From JBDGRJ01 sp042218065 (GTDB lineage Bacteria > Patescibacteriota > Patescibacteriia > Magasanikbacterales > UBA922): a stretch of 64,000 nucleotides of DNA. The stretch is from positions 6,518 to 70,517 of the forward strand of contig JBDGRL010000012.1 in NCBI GenBank assembly GCA_042218065.1, given 5' to 3'. The notes under the pieces are model-generated. The model saw only the letters and a list, made by a program, of their open reading frames with translations, was not told where the DNA came from and did no database searches. A program made the translations under genes and the position numbers. Positions 25,541 through 33,698 of this stretch are shown one piece after another (position 1 is the stretch's first letter; every line of letters starts with the position of its first letter).

Positions 25541-26155
25541 TTAACCTTCCTTATTTTTTTTAATTCTATTTTTTAAAGCACTTCCTAAAGTTACCTCATC
25601 AGCATATTGTAAGCTGCTGCCCATAGGTAAGCCCCGAGCTAATCTGGAGATAGTAATATCGGGGTTTATTTTTTTTATCTTCTTTTCTATGTACATCATA
25701 GTAGTTTCACCGCTCATATCATGGTTTAAAGCTAAAATAACTTCTTCTACATCTTGGTTTTTAATTCTCTTTAACAATTCTTTTACTTTTAGGTACTTTA
25801 TATTCTCCTCTTTGTCAGATTCAATTGTGCCTCGTAGAATGTGGTAGACACCCTGGAAATCTTCTACTTTTTCTATTGCTTGTTTTTGTTGAGGCTGGGC
25901 TACTACACAGATAGTAGATTTATCTCTATTGGAGTTTTTACAAACTTTACAAGGAGATTGATCAGAGAAGTCCCAGCAAACTTCGCAACTTTCTATTTCT
26001 TTTAGCAGCTCTTTTAAAGCTACTGCAAGTTCACCGGCTTCTTTTTTTCCTGATTTTAAGATATGAAAGATATACCTTTCGGCGGTTTTATTACCTACTC
26101 CAGGTAAATTCTTAAAAGACTCTTTTAATTTTTTGATTGGTTCAGGATAAGCCAT
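25541..26155 (-). CDS. recR: Recombination mediator RecR
   Basis: 204 residues, full length. The helix-hairpin-helix (FKNLPGVGNKTAERYIFHIL) is followed by the zinc finger (CEVCWDFSDQSPCKVC) and then a Toprim domain (TICVVAQPQQKQAIEK and LALNHDMSGETT). The Walker-like C-terminal RLARGLPMGSSLQYADEVTL is also present. It loads RecA in RecFOR gap repair. It is downstream of ybaB, the classical partnership, but a terminator hairpin lies right before its start codon. Confidence 0.96.
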   Translation of the reverse strand: MAYPEPIKKLKESFKNLPGVGNKTAERYIFHILKSGKKEAGELAVALKELLKEIESCEVCWDFSDQSPCKVCKNSNRDKSTICVVAQPQQKQAIEKVEDFQGVYHILRGTIESDKEENIKYLKVKELLKRIKNQDVEEVILALNHDMSGETTMMYIEKKIKKINPDITISRLARGLPMGSSLQYADEVTLGSALKNRIKKNKEG

Positions 26156-26165
26156 ATTTGTGAAA

Positions 26166-26188
26166 ATCCCCGCATTTTTTGCGGGGAT
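26166..26188 (-). terminator. Hairpin between ybaB and recR
   Basis: ATCCCCGC (26166-26173) and GCGGGGAT (26181-26188) form an 8-bp GC stem. On the minus strand ATTTTCAC follows, and the recR ATG comes only about 10 nt later. It should end most dnaB-ybaB transcripts and let some through to recR (attenuation is inferred). Confidence 0.65.
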
Positions 26189-26257
26189 AGTATTTATTCA
26201 TGAATTTTTGAGATAATTTTTAGCTGTTAGTAAATATTTTGAGAAGAAAATTACTTT

Positions 26258-26566
26258 TTACATTCCAGGAATATCAGGCATCCCACCCATATCTTTCATT
26301 TGCTTGGCCATTTTTTTCTGCATTTTCTTGCTAGCCTTATCATGAGCCTTTTTAATGTATTTTTCTAGTGCACCCTTGTTACTTGGGTCTAGTAAATCTT
26401 CGTCTATATCTATATCTACAATATCCATATTTCCATTCATCGTAATTTCCACGTTTCCACCTGTTAAGCCTCCTTTAGAAACAGTAATTTCTTCATCCTC
26501 TAGTTCACTTTGCATTTCTTTAGCCTTATCGCGAGCTTCTTTGAATTGTTTTAGTTTGTTGAACAT
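26258..26566 (-). CDS. Nucleoid-associated protein YbaB/EbfC
   Basis: 102 residues with the family layout: an N-terminal helix KLKQFKEARDKAKEMQSELE, then beta strands with ITVSKGGLTGGNVEITMNGN-like sequence (the GG turn is typical), then DIDIDEDLLDP and a lysine-rich C-terminal helix with a PDIPGM tail. These dimers bind DNA as tweezers. It lies between dnaB and recR on the minus strand, in line with the common dnaX-ybaB-recR linkage, although dnaX is absent here. Confidence 0.93.
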   Translation of the reverse strand: MFNKLKQFKEARDKAKEMQSELEDEEITVSKGGLTGGNVEITMNGNMDIVDIDIDEDLLDPSNKGALEKYIKKAHDKASKKMQKKMAKQMKDMGGMPDIPGM

Positions 26567-26624
26567 AAAATTAAATTATTTATAAACCTCTATTTATTAT
26601 ATCTAATTCTAGCTTATTTTTCAA

Positions 26625-28061
26625 TTAAACAGGAATATCTTCCTCTTTTACCGGTTCTTGCTGTGATTCTTCAGGAATTTGCTCTTCGTCGTGTGTAGTA
26701 TCTAAGGATTTGAAGCTAGCAATAGACTCATCAAAGAATGTTTTTACCATGCCGGTCGGTCCATTTCTATGTTTTGCTATATGAACTTGAGCTAAGTTTC
26801 TTTCGTCCGGGGGAATATCTTCGATTCGGTAGTTTCTATCGGCAGCTTTTCTATAGATAAACATAACTACATCGGCATCTTGTTCAATGCTACCAGAATC
26901 TCTCAAGTGGGATAGCTTAGGGATAGCTGGTTTATTTTTTTCTACAGCTCGAGACAACTGGGACAAAGCTAATACAGGTACATCTACTTCACGAGCTAGA
27001 GCTTTTAGGTTTCTGCTCATCTGGGAGACTTCTTGAACTCTGTTTCTAGACCCTGATTTTTTATGTGGCTCCATTAATTGCAGGTAGTCTACGATAATCA
27101 TACCTAGATTATGTTCTGCCTTTAGTCTTCTGGCTTTAGTTCTTATCTCCATTGCTGTACTTCCAGCAGTATCGTCGATATATATAGGGGCTTCAGATAG
27201 TATACCCATAGCATTTCCTATTTTAGAAAAATCATTACTTTCTGGTTTATCAGATAAATTCCCGGTTCTTAGCTTCCATAGATTTACCTCAGCTTGAGCG
27301 CATAATAGTCTATCTACTAGTTGTTCTTTGCTCATTTCTAGAGAAAACATTCCCACAGGTACATCAGCTTCTACAGCAGCATGTCGAGCAAAATCAAGCG
27401 CTAGCGAGGTTTTACCTACTGATGGTCTAGCGGCTAGGATGATTAAATCTGAACTTTGGAAGCCGGCTAAAATATTGTCGATCTTTTCAAATCCGGTAGG
27501 TATACCTCTAAGCTCACCTTTATTATCATGTAAGTCGTCTATCCTTTCAAAAGCTTGGTCTAGGACAGACCTAATGTCTGTAAAGTCTTCTTGCAAGTGT
27601 CTTTTTCCAACTGAAAAAACTCTTTCTTGAGCTACATCTAATAATTCATCCAAATCTTGTGATTCTTCATCGTAACTAAGCTTAGAAATTTCGTGTGCAG
27701 CCTCAAGCAGCTCTCTAATGATAGATTTCTTTTGAACTATATTAGCGTACTCTTCGATATGTGCTGCGGTAGGTACTGAGTTTGATAGTTCAGCCAAATA
27801 GCTTTTTCCTCCAATATTTTCAAGTTTATCCACCTCTTCTAATCTGTTACTAAGGGTGAGCACATCGATCTGCTCGTTGTTGGAATAGAGATCCATCATT
27901 GCTTCATAAATTTGCTGATGTTTAAGTTTGTAGAAATCATTAGCTTCCATTTCATCAGCAATTTTAAACACTGCATCCTCTTCGATAAGGATTGAGCCAA
28001 GTAAGCTTTTTTCAGCCTCTATATTGTGTGGAGGAACTTTTTCTAATTCTTCTTCTGGCAT
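26625..28061 (-). CDS. dnaB: Replicative DNA helicase DnaB
   Basis: 478 residues. The N-terminal DnaB domain starts PPHNIEAEKSLLGSILIEED (about residues 9-28). The RecA-like ATPase has Walker A ARPSVGKTSLA (about 210-220), Walker B MIIVDYLQLM, LSQLSRAVEKN and the arginine-finger region ADVVMFIYR. The C-terminal tail (about the last 25 residues) is Glu/Gln-rich. No intein is present. It unwinds DNA at the replication fork. It is the first gene of the minus-strand block followed by ybaB and recR. Confidence 0.97.
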   Translation of the reverse strand: MPEEELEKVPPHNIEAEKSLLGSILIEEDAVFKIADEMEANDFYKLKHQQIYEAMMDLYSNNEQIDVLTLSNRLEEVDKLENIGGKSYLAELSNSVPTAAHIEEYANIVQKKSIIRELLEAAHEISKLSYDEESQDLDELLDVAQERVFSVGKRHLQEDFTDIRSVLDQAFERIDDLHDNKGELRGIPTGFEKIDNILAGFQSSDLIILAARPSVGKTSLALDFARHAAVEADVPVGMFSLEMSKEQLVDRLLCAQAEVNLWKLRTGNLSDKPESNDFSKIGNAMGILSEAPIYIDDTAGSTAMEIRTKARRLKAEHNLGMIIVDYLQLMEPHKKSGSRNRVQEVSQMSRNLKALAREVDVPVLALSQLSRAVEKNKPAIPKLSHLRDSGSIEQDADVVMFIYRKAADRNYRIEDIPPDERNLAQVHIAKHRNGPTGMVKTFFDESIASFKSLDTTHDEEQIPEESQQEPVKEEDIPV

Positions 28062-28113
28062 GAAATTTATTTATAGTTCTATCTTATATTAATTTGCTAT
28101 TTTAATCAACAAT

Positions 28114-28142
28114 TTGACATTCATTGTATTATTATATTTAAT
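28114..28142 (+). promoter_or_regulatory. Promoter of the leucine-dehydrogenase-like gene
   Basis: TTGACA (28114-28119), a 17-nt spacer and TTTAAT (28137-28142). A GGAGG Shine-Dalgarno (28176-28180) sits 5 nt before the ATG and can partly pair with the upstream GACCT in the leader. Confidence 0.65.
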
Positions 28143-28185
28143 TAAATCAAGTAGAAGCCAGTCGACCTTTACAACGGAGGTAGTC

Positions 28186-29226
28186 ATGAAGATCTCAACA
28201 GAAGAAAAAGGAGAGTTTTTAGAAATAAAGCATTACCGTCTAGTAAATAAGGGCTGGGAAGTATTTGTTGCTATTTACAATACTGTTTATAATCCAGTTC
28301 TAGATTTAGAAACTTCATTGGGTGGAGCTCGCATAAGAGATTATGAAAATTCTAAAGATGCTCTTAGGGATGTGAAGAGGTTAGCAAAAGGTATGGCATA
28401 TAAGAATGCTATTCATAATTGTAACTTTGGGGGAGCTAAGGCAGTCATCAATGCTAATCCAGAGGATAAATCAGAGAGATTGTTCCTGGAATTTGGACAA
28501 ATCGTAGAAGACTTGGGTGGTATGTATATCACTGCTGAAGATATTGGAACCACTGTGGAGGATATGAAGGTTGTTAATCGTAAAACAGAACATGTCTGTG
28601 GGCTTGCAGGTGATCCATCGCCGGTTACTGCTCAAGGAGTTATTTACGGATTGAAAGCTTGTTTGGATAATAAATATGAAGATGCTTCTTTGGAAGGATT
28701 AGAGACCTTGATTCAAGGTGTTGGTAAAGTTGGTTCTGTTTTAGCAGAAAAACTTGACGAGAAAGGAGCCATAGTTAAGATTTCCGATGTTGATAACAAA
28801 AAAATAGAACGAGTGCGTGAAGAGGTCCCTTCCGTGGAGGTTGTCGATCTTGATAAGGTGTTTGGAACGAAATTTGATATATTTATCCCCTGTGCTGTTG
28901 GGGGTGTAATTAATGACAGAACGATCGATAAACTTAACTGTGATATTGTTGCAGGTGCTGCCAATAATCCTCTGCAAGATCAAAAACGCCATGCTGAAGA
29001 ATTAAGACAAAAAGATATTCTTTATGCTCCTGATTACGTTATCAATGGTGGGGGCTTGATAGCGGTTGTAAAGGAGCTTCAGAGCCAGAGTGGCATAGAA
29101 GCTGCTATGGAAGAAGTAAAAGAAATCAGGCCCAGGCTGGAGCGTGTTTTTGAAATATCTGAAAGAAGAGGTATCCCTACACAAAAAGCTGCAGATAAGT
29201 TAGCAGAAAAGAAGGGGGGATTATAA
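28186..29226 (+). CDS. Leu/Phe/Val (Glu-family) amino-acid dehydrogenase
   Basis: 346 residues from the Shine-Dalgarno-supported ATG. The family motifs are in order: LGGARI, AYKNAIHNCNFGGAKAVINA with the catalytic lysine (about 80-99), TAEDIGTTVEDM with the catalytic aspartate, TAQGVIYGLKA, then the Rossmann motif GVGKVGSVLAEKL. ADP-binding follows, with NPLQDQ and APDYVINGGGLI. This matches leucine dehydrogenase, which deaminates branched-chain amino acids with NAD+. It is single, with its own promoter and terminator. In a presumably host-dependent, biosynthesis-poor cell, it may be used for scavenging or ammonia balance (inference). Confidence 0.9.
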   Translation: MKISTEEKGEFLEIKHYRLVNKGWEVFVAIYNTVYNPVLDLETSLGGARIRDYENSKDALRDVKRLAKGMAYKNAIHNCNFGGAKAVINANPEDKSERLFLEFGQIVEDLGGMYITAEDIGTTVEDMKVVNRKTEHVCGLAGDPSPVTAQGVIYGLKACLDNKYEDASLEGLETLIQGVGKVGSVLAEKLDEKGAIVKISDVDNKKIERVREEVPSVEVVDLDKVFGTKFDIFIPCAVGGVINDRTIDKLNCDIVAGAANNPLQDQKRHAEELRQKDILYAPDYVINGGGLIAVVKELQSQSGIEAAMEEVKEIRPRLERVFEISERRGIPTQKAADKLAEKKGGL

Positions 29227-29241
29227 TAATTTTCATATTTA

Positions 29242-29275
29242 AGCCTGTTCGGCAAGGCCGGACAGGCTTTATTTA
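29242..29275 (+). terminator. Rho-independent terminator
   Basis: AGCCTGTTCGGC (29242-29253) and GCCGGACAGGCT (29257-29268) form a 12-bp stem with one G-T pair and a 3-nt loop, followed by TTATTTATT. Confidence 0.85.
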
Positions 29276-29314
29276 TTGCAAAATAATAAAGTATTTCTTA
29301 TATTACACCTAATT

Positions 29315-30919
29315 ATGAAAATTTGCTTTATCCACAATTTATATAAGCCATTTTCTAGAGGTGGAGCAGAGGGATTTGTAGAGAATAAGGCTAAAACATT
29401 AAAATCTGAAGGCAAGGAGCCCGTTATTATTACAACTAAGCCATGGAGCGGTTGGGGCTGTTGGGATCCGGAAATACAAAAAGAGGATGGGGTTAAAATT
29501 TATAGGTTCTGGGTACCAAATTTATGTTGGTATGGTGACTTAAATAAATATGGAGTTATTTTTAAACTGTTCTGGCATTTTTTTGATATCTTTAATATCT
29601 TTAGCGCCTTTATAATCAAGAAAATAATAAGAAAAGAAGAGCCAAAAATAGTAAATACTCATAATTTGACCGGAATTGGTTTTTTGCTGCCACGAGTTAT
29701 AAATCATTTGGATACTATTTTTGTTCATACTTTACATGATGTTCAGTTAGTGGAGCCGAGTGGTATATTACACTGGGATCATAAACAAGATAATCTTTTT
29801 CAGAAAATATATTCTGGTTTGATGAAGAATTTATTCGGTTCTCCAGATAAGGTAAACTCTCCTTCTTATTTTCTTAAAGATTTCCATCGAGATAGGGGTT
29901 TTTTTAAAGATAGTGAGTGGCAAGTAAAAGAGTTTGCTCTAAAAAAGAGAAGGAACATAAAACCAAAAAATATAAGTTACTCTCGTATAATTAAATTTTT
30001 GTTTGCTGGATCTTTAGAACCACATAAAGGACTAGGTTCATTAATGAAATCTTGGGATGATTATATTTCGGCAGGGAAAGAGCTTCATATAGCGGGGGAT
30101 GGTTCAATGAAAGAAAAAATCAGGGAGTGGTCCAATTATCGCCAAGGAGTAAAAATGTATGGTAGAGTTTCAAAGCAGAAGCTTGATAAGATTTATAATG
30201 AGTCTGATGTACTTATTTTTCCTTCAGTTTGTATAGAAAATAGCCCGGAAGTTATAAAAGAAGCTCTGAATCGTGATTTGTTTGTAGTAGCAGCAGCCAC
30301 TGGTGGGGTTGTAGAATTTAAAGATTACAATGTTTGGTTGTTTGAACCTGGAAATATAGATGAAATGAAGCAAAAGATAGCTGAGGTTAGTGTTAAGGTG
30401 CTAATCAAAAGAGGTTTGAGTACCGAGAAGGAGGATCAGGATATTTTTGAGATTAGATGGGCTAAATATTTCGTTGATTATATAAATGAGAAATTGAACC
30501 GAGATTATAGCGTGGAAAATAATAAGGACCAAAACTCTGATATAGATGTATTTGCGGTATCCAAAAACGAAGATTTTGATACTTTGAATTTGCAATTAAC
30601 TCAAGTGCATCCTGAGTTTTTTTATGAAAAAGCTGGGGGTAGATTTGAATTTAAGGATAATTTAGAGAATGAGGAAGATAAAATAGAGATTATGAAAATA
30701 AAATATCTGCTTGAAGATGCTATTGAAAGGAAAAAGAAGGAGTATGCAAAGACTGAAGATATTATACTACTACTTCAGGGTTATTTTCAGGTTAATAAGG
30801 TTAAGAGAGCAATAGATTACATGAATAAAAAATTTATACAAGATAATAATTTTTCAGGTATATATTATGTATTTCCGGGAATTAACCGAGGTGGTGTTGA
30901 GGAGATTAAGGCAATTTAG
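29315..30919 (+). CDS. GT4-family glycosyltransferase with unknown C-terminal extension
   Basis: The start was moved to ATG 29315 (MKICFIHNLYKPFSRGGAE), the normal opening of a GT-B fold retaining transferase. The second domain has LFAGSLEPHKGLGSL, then HIAGDGSMKEKI, the KLDKIYNESDVLIFPSVCIENSPEVIKEAL acceptor-loop region (about residues 285-315), and GGVVEF. After the GT domain (residue about 385) there is an extension of roughly 150 residues with DIDVFAVSKN, a charged helix and a final FPGINRGGVEEI. It resembles nothing I recognise. It opens the surface-glycan region. Confidence 0.88.
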   Translation: MKICFIHNLYKPFSRGGAEGFVENKAKTLKSEGKEPVIITTKPWSGWGCWDPEIQKEDGVKIYRFWVPNLCWYGDLNKYGVIFKLFWHFFDIFNIFSAFIIKKIIRKEEPKIVNTHNLTGIGFLLPRVINHLDTIFVHTLHDVQLVEPSGILHWDHKQDNLFQKIYSGLMKNLFGSPDKVNSPSYFLKDFHRDRGFFKDSEWQVKEFALKKRRNIKPKNISYSRIIKFLFAGSLEPHKGLGSLMKSWDDYISAGKELHIAGDGSMKEKIREWSNYRQGVKMYGRVSKQKLDKIYNESDVLIFPSVCIENSPEVIKEALNRDLFVVAAATGGVVEFKDYNVWLFEPGNIDEMKQKIAEVSVKVLIKRGLSTEKEDQDIFEIRWAKYFVDYINEKLNRDYSVENNKDQNSDIDVFAVSKNEDFDTLNLQLTQVHPEFFYEKAGGRFEFKDNLENEEDKIEIMKIKYLLEDAIERKKKEYAKTEDIILLLQGYFQVNKVKRAIDYMNKKFIQDNNFSGIYYVFPGINRGGVEEIKAI

Positions 30920-30933
30920 TAAAAAAACTCTTT

Positions 30934-33051
30934 TTATTTTTTATACTCAAAAACCCAAACTTTATTTTCAAAATTCCAGAACCTGTCTGCATACTTTTTT
31001 GCTTCATCTCTGATCTTGGCTGCCGGATACCAGTAATCTGTATGAACAAAATATGCTTTATCTGTACCAGCAAAGTTCATAGCCTGTTTCATCCATTTTC
31101 TTTTCGGCTTTTTGTAAACCATTTTACTAAAGAATTTTTTGTACAAAGCTCCTCCTGTTGGTATTGAGTAAAAATAGTGTTTAGATCCGTTTTTTAGTTT
31201 AATATACTTAGCAAACCCAAATTTCTTTAGAGCCGCTGCTCCTATCATTTGGTTGGTAATGACTATGTAATCTTTCTTGTTGTTAATTTTATCTATAAAT
31301 TCTACTGCTTTTAGGTCTGCAGTTCTTACGTTATATCCTGTATATTTGGATACTGCGTCTCTGGTCGGGTAAGTAAAATATAGGGATAGAGCTAATATTG
31401 CAGCAGAAACTAGCGAAATAACTACTTTTTTTTGGTTCTTATTTATTCTTTTGCTTGCATAGTTTAGAATTTTCTCTATTGAGATGATTAATCCTGGGGT
31501 TAGAGTTAGTAGAGACAAATCCAGTAACCTTTGAGCAAAAACTGTTTCTTCATAGGAGATTATCTTTGAGAAATTCATGCTAGTGGCTAACAAGAAACTA
31601 GAGCAGAACAACCCTACAGCAGTAGATAAATAAAATTTAGATTTTTTGTCTTTTACAAAAATAAAGCCAGTTATTGCTAAAAAAACTAACAAATACTTCC
31701 AAAAATAAACCTTAATATAATATACAGCCTGCCAATACCACTCAGCTCCACCAAATAGGTACCAATGAGGTTTATCAAATATATTTAAAAAAGATTGATA
31801 TTGGTAGAGTGGATTGGTTACCTGACCGGAATTAGTGAATAAAATGTACAAGGCCATGATTAAGGGTAGACTTAAAATGATAGCAGAAATATATAGGAGC
31901 CAACTGATTCTATTTTTAAAAGAAGTGTATCTGAAAAATAAAGACCCAAAATAAAAAACAGAGGTGGGAATTCCTATAAAGGGGTGGACAGCTAAAGTTG
32001 TTAAAGTTAGGATTATACCAAACAAGTGGTATCCTATTTTTTCTTTACCCCACTCAAACCAGGTCCAAAACAATAGTATTACTGAAAATAATAATGCAAG
32101 ATTGTTGGGTGTGGTAACTATGAATTGATTGAGAAGCAAGACTGGCAGTAGGGCTACACTTACAGTTGTAAGCTTCTTATTTTGTTTTTGCATGCAGAAA
32201 AATACAGTAAAAGGGATCAAAATAGTAGCCGCTACAGGCACCAAAGCTGAATCTACAAGGTGTATTGAAATATTAGTGGCAAAATGGGCAAATAATACTA
32301 GCATGTATTGTCCTATATAGAAGGGTCTTTTAGGGGTTATATAGCCATTTTCAGCTATCCATTTTTCTGTGGCTTGATGGATAAATGGATCAAAGCCGAA
32401 TCCATGTTTATACAGGATTAAAGCAATTAGGAAGAAAATTCCAAAATGAAATATAAGTAGTATATAACTCGATATCCTTTCTTTATAGATTTGTAGAAAA
32501 TATAAAAGTAGGGAAGTGGTAAAAAAGAATAATATAAAGAACCTCCAGGTCAAAGGTATCCATGGGGATATTATGGTGTCTCCACTTCTATGAAGAAAGA
32601 GTAACACAAACAAACCTGCGTACCCTACAGTAATCAGTAAAAAAAATAATAATTTTTTGTAGTTTAAATTTTTAATTGGATTTCGTAAGAATTTAGGTTT
32701 TTTTAATTTTATAGTAGTGTTAAGATAAGCTATCAATGCAGTCAATACTATGATTGAAGCGGAAACTATTACTTTGTTTATTTGAAAAAACCAGTAAATA
32801 CCTGATAGAATAATGGTTAAGATGCCATATATAGCTACTACTCCAAAAATAGTCCTTGAGACTATATCTAAATCTGATAGTAAGTATTTTCCGGAAGTAT
32901 ACCCTATAGATAGTGAAAATAGAAAAAAGATTATCAGTCCAATAATTTCAGGAAAATTAAACCAAACGGAAAGTAGGATTCCTAGAGACAATATAACCGT
33001 GGTAATATTAAGTGTAGTAGTATTAAATTTTGTAAGACTTTTTTTATTCAT
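30934..33051 (-). CDS. Polytopic membrane protein, GT-C glycosyltransferase-like
   Basis: 705 residues with about 13-15 predicted transmembrane helices in the first 560 residues and a soluble C-terminal domain of about 130. An early external loop contains KHGFGFDPFIHQATEKW (about residues 215-231). An Asp in such a loop followed by His fits the catalytic site of lipid-linked-sugar GT-C transferases. The C-terminal domain has NAVEFIDKI-like and TNQMIGAAALKKF segments. No exact family was assigned. It converges on the GT4 gene and diverges from pgsA with a 20-nt gap. It shares its layout with the protein at 33695. Confidence 0.7.
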   Translation of the reverse strand: MNKKSLTKFNTTTLNITTVILSLGILLSVWFNFPEIIGLIIFFLFSLSIGYTSGKYLLSDLDIVSRTIFGVVAIYGILTIILSGIYWFFQINKVIVSASIIVLTALIAYLNTTIKLKKPKFLRNPIKNLNYKKLLFFLLITVGYAGLFVLLFLHRSGDTIISPWIPLTWRFFILFFFTTSLLLYFLQIYKERISSYILLIFHFGIFFLIALILYKHGFGFDPFIHQATEKWIAENGYITPKRPFYIGQYMLVLFAHFATNISIHLVDSALVPVAATILIPFTVFFCMQKQNKKLTTVSVALLPVLLLNQFIVTTPNNLALLFSVILLFWTWFEWGKEKIGYHLFGIILTLTTLAVHPFIGIPTSVFYFGSLFFRYTSFKNRISWLLYISAIILSLPLIMALYILFTNSGQVTNPLYQYQSFLNIFDKPHWYLFGGAEWYWQAVYYIKVYFWKYLLVFLAITGFIFVKDKKSKFYLSTAVGLFCSSFLLATSMNFSKIISYEETVFAQRLLDLSLLTLTPGLIISIEKILNYASKRINKNQKKVVISLVSAAILALSLYFTYPTRDAVSKYTGYNVRTADLKAVEFIDKINNKKDYIVITNQMIGAAALKKFGFAKYIKLKNGSKHYFYSIPTGGALYKKFFSKMVYKKPKRKWMKQAMNFAGTDKAYFVHTDYWYPAAKIRDEAKKYADRFWNFENKVWVFEYKK

Positions 33052-33071
33052 ATAGTCCTCATTTTAGCATA

Positions 33072-33698
33072 ATGCAAGAAATATCCAACCGCCTTTCTGA
33101 AGAAAAAACAGACCTGTTCGAGTTCTTACAATCTGACAAAGTTCATCCTCATGATAAGCTTTTAGATAAGACTTTCTTAAGGCTTATACCATCTTTCATA
33201 ACACCTAATTTTCTAACAACTGTAAGGGTTTTCTTGACCCCTGTAGTATTTTTTTTGATCTCTAGTCAGTATTATAATGTAGGGATTATCTTATTTCTGC
33301 TAGCAGCTTTTACTGATGCTATGGATGGATCATTAGCAAGAACAAGAGATCAAATCACTAAATTTGGAATGATGTTTGACCCTTTAGCTGATAAGCTTTT
33401 GATAGGTTCATTAGTTATTCTGATAGTTTTTGATATATATAACTTTTGGTTAGCTATGGCTGTTTTGGGTCTAGAGATCGTTTTTATAGTTGTAGCTACA
33501 GTAGGTAAAGTAAAGTTTAAAACGACAAGAATGGCAAATATCTGGGGGAAAATTAAAATGATATTACAAGTGATAGCTGTATTTGTGACTTTAGCCGGAC
33601 TTCTACTTCATGCTCCTGAGTTTTTTACTTTTGGGGCATGGATTTTTGGTTTAGCCATAGGTTTTGCTATAGTTAGCCTATTTGCTCATGGAATATGA
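33072..33698 (+). CDS. CDP-alcohol phosphatidyltransferase (PgsA-like)
   Basis: 208 residues. The catalytic signature DxxDGxxAR-x8-GxxxDxxxD is complete (DAMDGSLARTRDQ ... GMMFDPLADK, about residues 85-112) on a six-helix membrane core. The family transfers a phosphatidyl group from a CDP-lipid to an alcohol. The phosphatidylglycerophosphate synthase role is likely, but the alcohol cannot be read from sequence. The about 40-residue cytoplasmic N-terminus is charged. Its stop overlaps the next start by 4 nt. Confidence 0.9.
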   Translation: MQEISNRLSEEKTDLFEFLQSDKVHPHDKLLDKTFLRLIPSFITPNFLTTVRVFLTPVVFFLISSQYYNVGIILFLLAAFTDAMDGSLARTRDQITKFGMMFDPLADKLLIGSLVILIVFDIYNFWLAMAVLGLEIVFIVVATVGKVKFKTTRMANIWGKIKMILQVIAVFVTLAGLLLHAPEFFTFGAWIFGLAIGFAIVSLFAHGI

